DNA from: Pseudomonadota bacterium
GTDB taxonomy: Bacteria; Pseudomonadota; Gammaproteobacteria; Ga0077536
DNA length: 64,000 nt
Direction: 5' to 3'
Assembly: GCA_018668255.1 (NCBI GenBank)
Contig: JABISZ010000101.1
Span: 1 to 64,000, forward strand
The notes below the pieces were generated by a model. That model searched no databases. It had not been told where the DNA came from and saw only the letters and a list, made by a program, of their open reading frames with translations. Made by a program: the position numbers and the translations under genes. Every line of letters starts with the position of its first letter. The first letter of the stretch is position 1. Shown piece after piece: positions 55,289 through 64,000 of this stretch.

Positions 55289-56536
55289 CTACTCTAAAAC
55301 CAGACTGAGCAAGCCATCGGCAAGTTTGGGTTCAAACCAAGTTGATTTGGGCGGCATGATTAATCCGGCATCAGCAACCGCCATAAGTTCCGACATTTTT
55401 GTAGGAAACAATGTAAATCCTACCGCCATACTGCCTGAATTTACCACGTGTTCAATTGCTTCTGTGCCTCTTGACCCCCCTATGAAGTCTATACGTTGGT
55501 CGGTTCGGCTATCTTCTATTCCTAGAATAGAAGAAAGTATAGTGTCATTTAGAACACTCACATCCAGCATGCTTACTGAATCTTCTCCAGCCCATTGATT
55601 TTTCAATCTCAGCAAATACCAGGAACCTCCCAGATACATTCCGAATTCCTTTGGCTCTTGAGGTTTGATGGCTCTATCACTCTTACAAACTATAAAATCC
55701 CGGTCTATCAGTTTGAGGAACTCCTCAGCACTTCGACCATTCAAATCTGTTATCACTCGGTTATAATCTAGTATCCTCATTGCGTTCTGGGAAAAGCTGA
55801 CTGCGAGAAAGCCATGGCAAGGGTTGTCATCCGCAAGATCAGAGTTTTCTTCTAAGCGTCGTTTGGCTACTCGGGACGCGGCGGCTGATCTGTGGTGCCC
55901 ATCTGCTATGTACAATGCAGGCATTGAATTGATATACGAGGATATCTGGCCAACAAGGTTTTCGGCTTTTACAACCCATATTTCATGCAACCAACCGTCG
56001 ACCATCCCTTCATAATCAGAAGCTTCGTTTGAGCTGATTGCCAACAACAATTGATCCAATGCAGGCTGTTCACGGTGAGCCAGAAGCACTGGCCCTGTAA
56101 TCGCCTTGACTGTACTTATTTGATTAGTTCTATCCGTTTCTTTGGCATGGCGAGTTAGCTCATGTTTGCGAATTTTATTTTTATCATAGGCATCGACTGA
56201 TGCGGATAATGCCACACCAATCTGAGTATGATTGGCATTGCTTATCTGGTAGACATAGTAAGCTGGCTTGTCGTCTTGTATCAGAATCTTTTCCTGCTTT
56301 AGCAGCTGAAGGTTTTTTGCAGCTCTCTTATAGACTTCTGGGGCATATGGAGCCGTGGAATTTGGCATTTCGAGTTCAGCTCTTGAAACACGCAAGAATG
56401 AGAAAGGCTTGCCTTCGGCTAATTCTTTAGCTTCTTTTAAATTAATAACATCATAAGGTGGAGCTATGACGGATGTGGCCGATTCTTTGGTTGGCCTTAA
56501 AGCGGGGAAAGGTCTAGCCAGAAATTCTTTGTTCAT
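55289..56536 (-). CDS. DUF1015 family protein
   Basis: A 415-residue cytoplasmic protein of the DUF1015 type: FPALRPTKESATSVIAPPYDVINLKEAKELA at the start, YVYQISNANHTQIGVALSASVDAYDKNKIRKHELT, and the diagnostic LYIADGHHRSAAASRVAKRR. Function is unknown, although members are often found near amino acid or dehydrogenase genes. It is the first gene of a two-gene minus-strand unit with the molybdopterin enzyme. Starts at ATG 56536. Confidence 0.92.
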   Translation of the reverse strand: MNKEFLARPFPALRPTKESATSVIAPPYDVINLKEAKELAEGKPFSFLRVSRAELEMPNSTAPYAPEVYKRAAKNLQLLKQEKILIQDDKPAYYVYQISNANHTQIGVALSASVDAYDKNKIRKHELTRHAKETDRTNQISTVKAITGPVLLAHREQPALDQLLLAISSNEASDYEGMVDGWLHEIWVVKAENLVGQISSYINSMPALYIADGHHRSAAASRVAKRRLEENSDLADDNPCHGFLAVSFSQNAMRILDYNRVITDLNGRSAEEFLKLIDRDFIVCKSDRAIKPQEPKEFGMYLGGSWYLLRLKNQWAGEDSVSMLDVSVLNDTILSSILGIEDSRTDQRIDFIGGSRGTEAIEHVVNSGSMAVGFTLFPTKMSELMAVADAGLIMPPKSTWFEPKLADGLLSLVLE

Positions 56537-56727
56537 TTTATATCTCGGAAGGTTGTAATCTGATGTGTTCTCTTATGGAATGATAACAAGTCTTTGTGTG
56601 AAAGACTCAAAATTTGCATACAAGCTAGACCGTAAATGAAAAACATTACTCTGCCTCTGGATTTTGATCCCCTTTGAATCTAAGGTGTTTAATGTCAACT
56701 GATCAAGTGAGCAAACAGGAGCGGGGA

Positions 56728-57939
56728 ATGAAGAAAAACGATTTCTATAAAGATGCACTAGAAGGTATTGCTGGTCCGTTAGAAGGGGTTCGAGTGGTAG
56801 AAGCTACCACCACATGGGCAGGCCCTATGGCCGGATGCCTACTAGCTGATTTTGGAGCGACAGTGATTAAAGTTGAGCATCCTGACGGAGAGATAATACG
56901 TAAGCTTCCCCCTGTCTTGCCTGACTCTAACCTGACTTTACCAAATGAGACAGTGAACCGTAACAAAAAAAGTGTGACGATTGACTTACATGAGCCTTCA
57001 GGGAGAGAGCTGTTCTTAAAGCTGGCGCAAACAGCCGATATCGTTATTGAAAATTTTAAACCCGGAACCTTGGCTGGCTGGGGCGTTGGCTATGACGACG
57101 TAAAAAAAGTTAAGGAAGACATAATATATGCCTCAGTCAGTGGCTATGGCCAATTTGGTCCATATTCGGCTCGTGCATGTTACGATCCTATTGCTCAGAA
57201 TTACACAGGTTGGAGTTCGCTTAACGGTGAGCCGGATGGAGGTCCGATTAAGGCTCCCACATTTTTGGGAGACGACCTTGCCGGCATGAATGCGGCTTTA
57301 GGCGCATTGGCCGCTTTGCATTATCGCAACAGAACTGGTGAGGGCCAACACATAGATGTGGCATTGGTGGATGGGATATGGTTTCAAAGTAATGGACTTC
57401 TTACAGCAGGGGCGATTGATATACCTACTCCTAAAATGGCAAACCAATTTGCTATTGCAGCCCCGGTAAATGTTTATAGTTGCAAGGGTGGACAGATATA
57501 TGGCGGCGTGTTGCTGGATTCTCACTGGGTTTCTTTTTGCAAGCTAATGAAGAGAGATGACATTGCTCACTACAACGGTTCGGAACGGATCAAGCGTAGG
57601 GATGAGGTAGATAGGGTTGTCAAAGATTGGTGTGCGGAGCGTACTGTTGGGGAGGTCGTAGATTCTATGTTAGGCATAGGTTTGACGGTGACAAAGGTTA
57701 ACACCTTTTCTGAAGTATCAACGGATGAGAATGTCGGTGCTCGCGATATGTTACAGGAGACGACGCTGTCCGATGGGAGTGTCGTCCCTCTAACAGGGCC
57801 AACTGCCAAATTTTCAAGAACACCGACTAAGATACGAAATCCTGCTCCTACTTTGGGGCAAGATAATCTCGAAATATATCGAGAGCTCGGCTTGAGCGAG
57901 GGAGACATTGAGAAATTGAGAAAAGACTTAATCGTCTGA
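56728..57939 (+). CDS. CaiB/BaiF family III CoA-transferase (3)
   Basis: ATG 56728 has AGGAG at 56717-56721, so I use it (403 residues); ATG 56692 with AAGG is a second choice and gives 415. It begins with EGVRVVEATTTWAGPMAG, then LADFGATVIKVEHPDGE, VNRNKKSVTIDLHEP, VIENFKPGTLAGWG and GDDLAGMNAALGALAAL, where the Asp in LGDDLAG is the catalytic candidate. A family III CoA-transferase with no dehydrogenase directly adjacent; the second acyl-CoA dehydrogenase gene lies beyond the convergent RND gene. Confidence 0.92.
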   Translation: MKKNDFYKDALEGIAGPLEGVRVVEATTTWAGPMAGCLLADFGATVIKVEHPDGEIIRKLPPVLPDSNLTLPNETVNRNKKSVTIDLHEPSGRELFLKLAQTADIVIENFKPGTLAGWGVGYDDVKKVKEDIIYASVSGYGQFGPYSARACYDPIAQNYTGWSSLNGEPDGGPIKAPTFLGDDLAGMNAALGALAALHYRNRTGEGQHIDVALVDGIWFQSNGLLTAGAIDIPTPKMANQFAIAAPVNVYSCKGGQIYGGVLLDSHWVSFCKLMKRDDIAHYNGSERIKRRDEVDRVVKDWCAERTVGEVVDSMLGIGLTVTKVNTFSEVSTDENVGARDMLQETTLSDGSVVPLTGPTAKFSRTPTKIRNPAPTLGQDNLEIYRELGLSEGDIEKLRKDLIV

Positions 57940-57986
57940 ATTGCAAACCATTAGCTGCCTCGTTTTGATATGAGGCTGTCTACCTA

Positions 57987-60395
57987 TTAGTTAGTCACTT
58001 TGCGCAATTTCTGAATATCAATACTTTCTCCGATTATTAGATCCTGCCTCGCCAAAAATTTAGGCTTTATATACCAAACGAGTAAAGGAAGTACGACTAG
58101 AGACAACAACATATTAATCAGCATAACCAGTATAAGGAGTAATCCCATGTCCGCCATGAATTTCAGATCGGACAAAAAGTACCATGGTGTTATTCCCAGC
58201 AACATAATAGTCGCCGTAAACATAATGGCCTTCCCTGTTGTAGTTAATGCAGCTTCAATAGCTTTCGTTAGATCGTGATTTTTAGCTGAGTATTCTTCGC
58301 AGATACGAGACAGGAGATAGATACCATAGTCTATTCCTACTCCCACCCCTATTACGGCGACTATGCCGGCATTCATGTCCAAGCCGACACCTACAAGATG
58401 CATACAGGCTACCAACAATAGGTTAGCAAGATTTACTGGAATGAGCAGGATAAAAGCTGCGACGATTGAGCGATAGGCAAATCCAGCTAATAGCATAACT
58501 GCAACATTTACCATTCCGATAATGATCCAATGATACCTTGAGATCACGTTGTTCATTGCCTGTTGAAGCGCTATCACTCCAGTCCCTAATTTTACGTGAA
58601 AGTCTGGATGTTCTAGTCCTACTTCCTCTACCGCCTTAGCGGCGGCGGCAAGCGCATGGTCAACTGTTTCTTGTTTGTTGTCTTTGTACCAGAAAGATAC
58701 TGTGGAGTTTTGGAACTCAAAATCTGCTACATGTCCAAAGTTAACCGCATTACTTCCTAATAGGGCGGCAAAGCCGGCAGCGCTGATGGCTTCATCGGTC
58801 AAGTCCAGAGGAGCCCACTTAGGGTTTCCTCCTGAAAACAAGCGGTTTATATCACTCATATAATCGGCAAAGGTTAAGCTCGCCCGAGGAGGGAGCACCT
58901 CATCCATTTCGAGTTTTCTCTGCAGAGCCTGTGCAACTTCGACGACCTTCGGCGTGTTAGCAACGCGATGTGTTATGTCTCTCGTTTTTGACTCAAGCAC
59001 TATTTCGAGTGTATTCGTCCCTGGGAAATGGGCATTTATTGCTCTAACACCTATATTGAATTCCGAGTCAGGCCAAAGAATGTTACTTCCCTCAACAGGA
59101 TTTCCTATTTTTATCTGAGTGTTCAGATAAATTCCAGCGATTCCAATTATGATTACTAGTACGCTAGTGCGCTTTGCTTTAGTGCCTACACTTAATGTAG
59201 CAAGGCGCTGCAACAATCTACCTTGGCTTGCGTGTAGCCCATTTTTCGACTCACTGCTTACGAGCATTTGTTGCATGTTTTTTGGTACTGGGAGATATGA
59301 CAATAAAATCGAGCAGAGAAAAGTGCCCGTCGGGATGATCCATAAGGCCCACATGCCACAGAAAATAGCATGGTTATCCATCGCTTTTATTGGTGCGATT
59401 GCAATGAAGATAATCCCGCAAACGTCCGTAAGAATGCCTAGGATCGAAGGCGCCATCATGATATTCATCGTGTGCTCAGCAGCTTCTTTTCGGTCTTTCA
59501 CATGGGATAGTATTTCGTAATATCTCTCTGTGTATTGCACACAGTGCGAAAAAGATCTGGCTACTAGCAGCAAAGGTACAATCATTAATAAAGGCTCAAT
59601 GGGCTTCCCGAGCAACCCTATGAAACCAAAACCCCAAACACCGGCCACAGCGGCACAGGTGATGGGTGTGACAACACCAGCAATATTTTTCATATAGAAA
59701 ACCAGAGCGATCACCAAAAGGAGCAGGGTAATAGCAAAGATTCCATAAGTTTGTTTCTGTAGTTTGTATACCCAGCCAGTGAGGACAGGGTGCCCGGTCA
59801 AGTGCACTTCGTGGCTACTGTCACGAGCGTTCAAAACTAAGTTTTGCGCATAGTCGAAAGCTTCACCATAATCTACATGGTCAAGGAAAGCGGCCGTTAT
59901 CAGGGCTGCTGTCTCGTCTCTGGACACAAAAAAAGTTTGAGCGCTAGGAGAAAGTAGCACACGACGTTTGAACTCAGTTATTTCAGCGACCGTTTCAGGG
60001 GGATGATCATCCATAAGTGGCTTAGTATCAATACCCTCTACTGTAGCGGTGGCATATCGGATTTTCTCAGTGGCCACAGAGAGAATTTGATCATGATCGA
60101 CAGCAGGGGCCAGGTCAATATCTCTCGTAATGTCCCAGACCTTAGCCAAGGTATCGGGATTGTATATATCGCCGTTCTTATTCTTGACCATGATAGCCAT
60201 AGTCATAGGGTTGCCGAAATTCTTGTTGTCGTAGTAGATCTGAACAAAGGGATCGTCTAGGGGCAGTAGGTCGTTAAATACCGTTCTAATATCTACTTTT
60301 GGAAGACCTAAAGAGAAAAGCAAAGTAGCCAGAATAAACAAGCAGGTAACCAGAAAGCGTTTATCCATTACCCAGTAAGCGATTTTTGCACGCAT
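57987..60395 (-). CDS. RND/MMPL-family transporter
   Basis: An 802-residue protein with about 12 membrane helices in two related halves: one helix near 10-30, a periplasmic domain, and a block of five near 220-400 (FAITLLLLVIALVFYM), then the same again from about 425 to 780. A sterol-sensing-like helix cluster is visible in each half. It fits the MMPL/RND exporter superfamily of hydrophobic compounds that is often found with DUF1329 proteins. It is 112 bp downstream of the acyl-CoA dehydrogenase gene on the same strand. Confidence 0.94.
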   Translation of the reverse strand: MRAKIAYWVMDKRFLVTCLFILATLLFSLGLPKVDIRTVFNDLLPLDDPFVQIYYDNKNFGNPMTMAIMVKNKNGDIYNPDTLAKVWDITRDIDLAPAVDHDQILSVATEKIRYATATVEGIDTKPLMDDHPPETVAEITEFKRRVLLSPSAQTFFVSRDETAALITAAFLDHVDYGEAFDYAQNLVLNARDSSHEVHLTGHPVLTGWVYKLQKQTYGIFAITLLLLVIALVFYMKNIAGVVTPITCAAVAGVWGFGFIGLLGKPIEPLLMIVPLLLVARSFSHCVQYTERYYEILSHVKDRKEAAEHTMNIMMAPSILGILTDVCGIIFIAIAPIKAMDNHAIFCGMWALWIIPTGTFLCSILLSYLPVPKNMQQMLVSSESKNGLHASQGRLLQRLATLSVGTKAKRTSVLVIIIGIAGIYLNTQIKIGNPVEGSNILWPDSEFNIGVRAINAHFPGTNTLEIVLESKTRDITHRVANTPKVVEVAQALQRKLEMDEVLPPRASLTFADYMSDINRLFSGGNPKWAPLDLTDEAISAAGFAALLGSNAVNFGHVADFEFQNSTVSFWYKDNKQETVDHALAAAAKAVEEVGLEHPDFHVKLGTGVIALQQAMNNVISRYHWIIIGMVNVAVMLLAGFAYRSIVAAFILLIPVNLANLLLVACMHLVGVGLDMNAGIVAVIGVGVGIDYGIYLLSRICEEYSAKNHDLTKAIEAALTTTGKAIMFTATIMLLGITPWYFLSDLKFMADMGLLLILVMLINMLLSLVVLPLLVWYIKPKFLARQDLIIGESIDIQKLRKVTN

Positions 60396-60473
60396 ATTTT
60401 ATATTTTCCTTTTTGCGAGTTCTCACGGCTGCTAGAATTAGCTTGGAAGGATCATGTAATTCTAGGGGAAGTA

Positions 60474-60500
60474 CGCCCAACCAGCATCACTGGTTGAGCG
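60474..60500. repeat. Hairpin between the acyl-CoA dehydrogenase and RND genes
   Basis: CGCCCAACCAG-CATCA-CTGGTTGAGCG forms an 11-bp stem with one mismatch. No T-run on either strand. On the minus transcript it lies just after the dehydrogenase stop and may separate or stabilise the two reading frames. Confidence 0.45.
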
Positions 60501-60507
60501 TGGATAT

Positions 60508-61725
60508 TTAGCCTTCTAATACCTGTTTAATAACTAGCTTACCCAGTTGCGACATGTGCACTTCGTCAGGACCATCCGCTAATCTGCAAAGCCTTGCATA
60601 GGCGAATATTTCTGGAAGAGGAGTATCTTGCGCGACGCCAATGCCGCCAAAGCTCTGCATTGCTCTATCAGCAACCTCTTGGCACATTCTCGGAACTGTG
60701 ATCTTTATCATGGCGAGAGCGTCTTTAGAAGTTTTGTTCCCTTCTTTGTCAAGCCGGTCCGATGCCCATTGTGTTAGTAACCGAGCTTGTTGTATCTCGC
60801 TTACTGACTTGGCAATGTCTTGTCTTATGCTAGAATTTTCTGAAATTTTTCTACCAAAAGCAATCCGACTTTCTACACGAGCACACATCAATTCCAACGC
60901 TCTTTGGGCTCCACCAATGAGTCGCATACAATGATGTATTCGTCCTGGACCCAGTCTCCCTTGAGCTATTTCAAACCCTCGACCTTCTCCTAATAGCAGA
61001 TGGTCGGCCGGCACCCTCACATTTGTTAGCTTGACCTCGCCATGGCCGTGCGGAGAATGGGGATCATTCAATACCCGCAAAGATCTAATAATTTCAAACC
61101 CTTCAGAGCCTGCGGGGACAAGTATCATAGACTGTTGGGAGTGACGCGCTGCTGATGGGTCAGTTTTTCCCATAACGATATAAATTCTGTTGCGTGGGTC
61201 ATAGACACACGAGCTCCACCACTTTCGACCGTTTATTACGTACTCGTCTCCATCTCTCACAATTGAGGTTTCAACGTTCGTAGCGTCGCTTGATGCTACC
61301 TGAGGTTCAGTCATTAAGTATGATGAGCGTATCTCACCTTCCAGTAAGGGTTCGAGCCACTTTTTTTTGTGCTCTTCCGTACCGTAACGGGCCAAAACTT
61401 CCATGTTTCCTGTGTCAGGAGCGCTACAGTTGAATATTTCTGCCGCCCAAATGACTCTTCCCATTTCCTCTGCCAGCGGCGCATATTCAAGATTAGTTAA
61501 TCCTGCTCCATACGGCTCATATTCTTCAGGGAGAAACAAGTTCCACAGACCTTTATCTTTCGCCTTCTGTTTCAATTCCTCTATTTGTGGTGGGACAATC
61601 CAAAGATTAGCGGGATCGTGAGTAAAGTTATAAACATCCTCTTCTATCGGATATACAAACTCGTTCATGAAGTTGCGAACTTCTCCTAGAAGCTGAATAC
61701 TTTTCTCACTGTGGTTGAAATCCAT
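60508..61725 (-). CDS. Acyl-CoA dehydrogenase (2), ACAD10/11-like
   Basis: A 405-residue protein. Flavin contact YLMTEPQVASSDATN, RKWWSSCVYDPRNRIYIVMGKTD, and RIAFGRKISENSSIRQDIAKSV are typical. The C-terminus shows FGGIGVAQDTPLPEIFAYARLCRLADGPDEVH, the DGPDEVH pattern of the ACAD10/11 branch, where an Asp near that loop is the probable base. This differs from the Glu-based copy at 7318. It probably oxidises longer or branched acyl-CoA. It forms a minus-strand pair with the RND gene. Confidence 0.94.
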   Translation of the reverse strand: MDFNHSEKSIQLLGEVRNFMNEFVYPIEEDVYNFTHDPANLWIVPPQIEELKQKAKDKGLWNLFLPEEYEPYGAGLTNLEYAPLAEEMGRVIWAAEIFNCSAPDTGNMEVLARYGTEEHKKKWLEPLLEGEIRSSYLMTEPQVASSDATNVETSIVRDGDEYVINGRKWWSSCVYDPRNRIYIVMGKTDPSAARHSQQSMILVPAGSEGFEIIRSLRVLNDPHSPHGHGEVKLTNVRVPADHLLLGEGRGFEIAQGRLGPGRIHHCMRLIGGAQRALELMCARVESRIAFGRKISENSSIRQDIAKSVSEIQQARLLTQWASDRLDKEGNKTSKDALAMIKITVPRMCQEVADRAMQSFGGIGVAQDTPLPEIFAYARLCRLADGPDEVHMSQLGKLVIKQVLEG

Positions 61726-62027
61726 TTTTAATGTCCTTTTTAAATTTAGTGATTGGCTCCTTTTCTTCCGATATCGAAAAGAATGCCTGATGCCTAACGT
61801 TATTACAGATCAGTTTTGTCGCGTTATTAAGTAGACTCAGAGAGAGTGCACGAACATCGATGGAGCCCAGGCTTCTTTCAACTGGCTCCACTGAGTTTTA
61901 GTAATACAAACAAAATTCTGTCACACGTCATTAAAGCAAATACGCAGTCCATACGCTAGTATCTTTGCACCAGGATTGTGCCATTATAGCTAACCATACG
62001 AGTATAAAAATATTTGGACCCTTCATT
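61726..62027. other. Intergenic region between divergent dehydrogenase and SurE-like genes
   Basis: About 300 bp between the minus-strand acyl-CoA dehydrogenase and the plus-strand SurE-like gene. I see no convincing gene, RNA or terminator. A short ORF on the minus strand (61706-61891) has no visible domain. It should hold promoters for both directions, but no clear -35/-10 pair stands out. Confidence 0.5.
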
Positions 62028-62921
62028 ATGCGCACCATATCTTTTTTCATATGTCTTTCAAGTGTATTTTTTTCACATTCTCTTCGTAGCACTTCGGGGC
62101 TTAATATTTTGCTTACTAACGATGACGGCTATACCTCTGAAGGTATTAAAGCTGCGTCATTTGCGCTGGTTGAAGCAGGGCATCGGGTTACGATTGTGGC
62201 TCCCAAGACCCAGCAGAGTGCTACTGGAATGAAGATTACGCTAGGTAGCCTGTCTGCGGAACAGCATGCGGCTGAAGTTTGGTCAGTGAGCGGTAGCCCT
62301 GCAGATGCTGTCATGATTGGTTTAAATAATGTTTTTGGTAAAGAAGTACCTGACTTAGTGATTTCCGGAGCAAACTTTGGTCAAAATTTAGGCTCTAATG
62401 TGATGCTTTCAGGGACTGTCGGGGCCGCTTCTATGGCCGTATTTATGGGGGTTCCAGCTATCGCGCTCTCAGTAGGCCTAGATCTGGGAGAGTCAACGGG
62501 GAGTCCTGAGCCCTACGTCAGCACGATTGCTGCATTCCCTGAGGCGGCAGAATTTTTAGTTGCTGTAGTAGAACAATATACGAATAATCCCGCTGTGATT
62601 CCTAAGGGCGAGTTGTTGAACATCAACTACCCAGTGCGAGCACCCGCTAGACCTGCGATTTTGGCAAGCAGGGTAAGTAATATCGGAGGCTTTGTAGTAA
62701 ATCATGAATTCAGGACGGAAGGCAGCAGCACCATTAACACTATAGTGTCATTGGCAAATGGGAGCGATGGACTCGAAAACTCTGATGTTGCGGCCTTTTC
62801 AAAGGGCAATATCACCATTTCTTTTCTTAAGCCAGATTGGAATGGCAGCCAGAAAAACTTCGCTAGGCTAGTTGAACTAGCTACTGCTATTCAGAAGTCT
62901 AGGAAGCCAGAAGCGCGTTAA
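62028..62921 (+). CDS. Exported SurE-family protein
   Basis: The track begins at 61965, but ATG 62028 starts a hydrophobic signal (MRTISFFICLSSVFFSHSLRSTS), so the product is 297 residues and probably periplasmic. The SurE core follows: NILLTNDDGYTSEGI (intact NDDG), PKTQQSATGM, SGANFGQNLGSNVMLSGTVGAASMA, PAIALSVG and LNINYP. Unlike the homologue at 39548, the motif is canonical. An exported SurE may release phosphate from extracellular nucleotides. It overlaps the convergent AcoC-like gene by 23 bp. Confidence 0.9.
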   Translation: MRTISFFICLSSVFFSHSLRSTSGLNILLTNDDGYTSEGIKAASFALVEAGHRVTIVAPKTQQSATGMKITLGSLSAEQHAAEVWSVSGSPADAVMIGLNNVFGKEVPDLVISGANFGQNLGSNVMLSGTVGAASMAVFMGVPAIALSVGLDLGESTGSPEPYVSTIAAFPEAAEFLVAVVEQYTNNPAVIPKGELLNINYPVRAPARPAILASRVSNIGGFVVNHEFRTEGSSTINTIVSLANGSDGLENSDVAAFSKGNITISFLKPDWNGSQKNFARLVELATAIQKSRKPEAR

Positions 62922-64000
62922 CTTCTGACGCGGCTTCTAGCTGAACTAAGTGCCCATATCCGTCTAACAATTTGACCTCAACATTGGGAGGTAATGACTC
63001 CGCGTGAGCAGATGGAATAATCTCGTCCTTATTGCCCCAAATGACTCGTACAGGCATAGGTAACTGATGAAGCTCTTCCTTCATGATGTCGCTCTGGCTA
63101 CCATCGGCTCCAATAAAACCCGTGCTAATAGTTTTTAAAGCAGCATTAACGCCGTCAGTTCTCTTGAACTGGAGCATGTCATTCACAAGGGAACGGTTTA
63201 CTAAGTCTGGGTCGGCAACCAGTTTTTGAAGGAGTTTTTTCATTTCCTTACGGCTGTCTGTTGAGATAAATCCTTGGATGTACTCATTGTTGATCTCCGG
63301 GCCAAGCCCAGCTGATGCTATCAGATCTAGTCTCGATACAAGCTCAGGTTCTATAAGAGCGATTTTTAAAGCAATAGCTCCTCCCAAAGAGTGGCCTACT
63401 AACTGCGCTGAATCAATGTCCAGGGCTTTCATAAACGCGATGACTGTTTTGGCTAAACTTTCTACCGAGCCATCCTGAATGTTTTTTGTAGACTGGCCAT
63501 GACCGGGAAGGTCAAGGGCGTAGACTGTTGCATTTGATGAGAGGGGTTGTTGTGTAAATAGCCATCGATCAGCGTCTCCCCCAAACCCATGAACTAATAA
63601 AATGACTTTGTCACCGGTTCCCATTTTTGAATATCTCAAATGATACCCGTTGGCTTCTAATTCTTCGTATCCGCCAGACCCCTCTTCCTGCTCTTCTTCA
63701 GGTTCTGGTGGCACATAGTTGGCCAGAAATGTCACTATGAAAGCCTCAATCTCGTCCTCTGTTATTTCTGGAGGAGCAATGACGCCTAATAGCGCGCCGA
63801 TAGGAAGGACGTCTTCAGGGTCAGCAACTTGTCGGCGGAGTATTCCAGCATCTAGTGCTTCGAAAGTATTAGCGATTTTTTCAGTTTCTATATCCAAAAC
63901 GTCATCGCCAAGACTTAGGTCGGTGCCTTCTTCAACAAGCCATTCCATGACTTTGCCTTCTGTCATGGATAGACCCCATTTAGGCATAGTCAGTGCTACT
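62899..64000 (-). CDS. Lipoyl-domain / alpha-beta hydrolase fusion, AcoC-like, 5' end off window
   Basis: The track starts at an internal ATG at 63987, but the frame stays open to the right edge (reading VALTMPKWGLSM), so the true start lies outside. Order: an N-terminal lipoyl domain with MPKWGLSMTEGK and the lipoyl Lys in DIETEKIAN, a linker rich in Glu/Pro, then a hydrolase with VLLVHGFGGDADRW, GHSLGGAIAL (Ser nucleophile), GNKDEIIP (Asp) and GYGHLVQLE (His). This is the layout of the acetoin dehydrogenase E2-like AcoC. AcoA/AcoB are expected beyond the window. Confidence 0.92.
   Translation of the reverse strand, partial: VALTMPKWGLSMTEGKVMEWLVEEGTDLSLGDDVLDIETEKIANTFEALDAGILRRQVADPEDVLPIGALLGVIAPPEITEDEIEAFIVTFLANYVPPEPEEEQEEGSGGYEELEANGYHLRYSKMGTGDKVILLVHGFGGDADRWLFTQQPLSSNATVYALDLPGHGQSTKNIQDGSVESLAKTVIAFMKALDIDSAQLVGHSLGGAIALKIALIEPELVSRLDLIASAGLGPEINNEYIQGFISTDSRKEMKKLLQKLVADPDLVNRSLVNDMLQFKRTDGVNAALKTISTGFIGADGSQSDIMKEELHQLPMPVRVIWGNKDEIIPSAHAESLPPNVEVKLLDGYGHLVQLEAASEVNALLAS

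Overview
The window looks like the chromosome of a marine, heterotrophic gammaproteobacterium. The housekeeping proteins (RutA-like, CysK, SelO/YdiU, EttA, SrkA/YihE, ThiC, NudL-type Nudix, SurE) read like gammaproteobacterial versions. Base composition looks moderately AT-leaning by eye (not computed). I see no tRNA, rRNA, CRISPR array, integrase, transposase or phage gene. The taxon is an inference from protein resemblance only.

About fifty genes are packed in short operons on both strands. They are dominated by catabolism of acyl-CoA-activated and hydrophobic substrates: three family III CoA-transferases (CaiB/BaiF), two acyl-CoA dehydrogenases, one AMP-dependent acyl-CoA synthetase, a MaoC-type dehydratase pair, several SDRs, five luciferase-like (LLM) flavin oxidoreductases, a TauD-type dioxygenase, a nitronate-monooxygenase-like protein, several alpha/beta hydrolases, two metallo-beta-lactamase-fold hydrolases, an RND/MMPL exporter-like protein and a DUF1329 protein.

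Layout. 1-4385: MetX-like hydrolase (cut by the left edge) with an SDR, a membrane-anchored hydrolase, and two metallo-hydrolases. 4571-9711: cupin, terminator, divergent FolD, then CoA-transferase / acyl-CoA dehydrogenase / CoA-transferase. 9739-14532: CMD-family protein, then GST, a small SCP2-like protein, hydrolase, DUF1329 and Nudix. 14563-16980: a minus-strand operon of LLM oxidoreductase, TauD-type dioxygenase and an unrecognised Cys/His-containing protein. 17088-20114: GFA protein, then acyl-CoA synthetase and NMO-like protein. 20396-27338: a 26-bp perfect palindrome, a TPP riboswitch with a visible ribosome-site-sequestering platform, thiC, SDR, two LLM enzymes, srkA and cysK. 27580-29634: OmpR-type two-component system whose kinase seems to lack a normal start codon. 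29636-39551: glutamine amidotransferase, RutA-like monooxygenase, methyltransferase with a small partner, hydantoinase A/B, FAD-linked oxidase, DUF2461. 39548-43412: surE-like gene with an altered motif, MEKHLA protein, DsbA/FrnE protein, LLM enzyme, esterase. 43565-45934: SDR, two small hot-dog dehydratases, membrane protein. 45939-52918: lipoprotein, selO, quinohaemoprotein dehydrogenase without the usual Cys-Cys pair, ettA. 52936-64000: molybdopterin oxidoreductase, DUF1015, third CoA-transferase, RND protein, second acyl-CoA dehydrogenase, a secreted SurE homologue, and a lipoyl-domain/hydrolase fusion cut by the right edge.

Taken together (inference), the cell probably imports poorly soluble organics, oxidises them with flavin, iron or PQQ enzymes, attaches CoA, and finishes by beta-oxidation. 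The most unusual items are the LLM-TauD-unknown operon, the RutA-like/amidotransferase/methyltransferase/hydantoinase neighbourhood, the 26-bp palindrome, the atypical PQQ dehydrogenase and FolD, and the kinase start.
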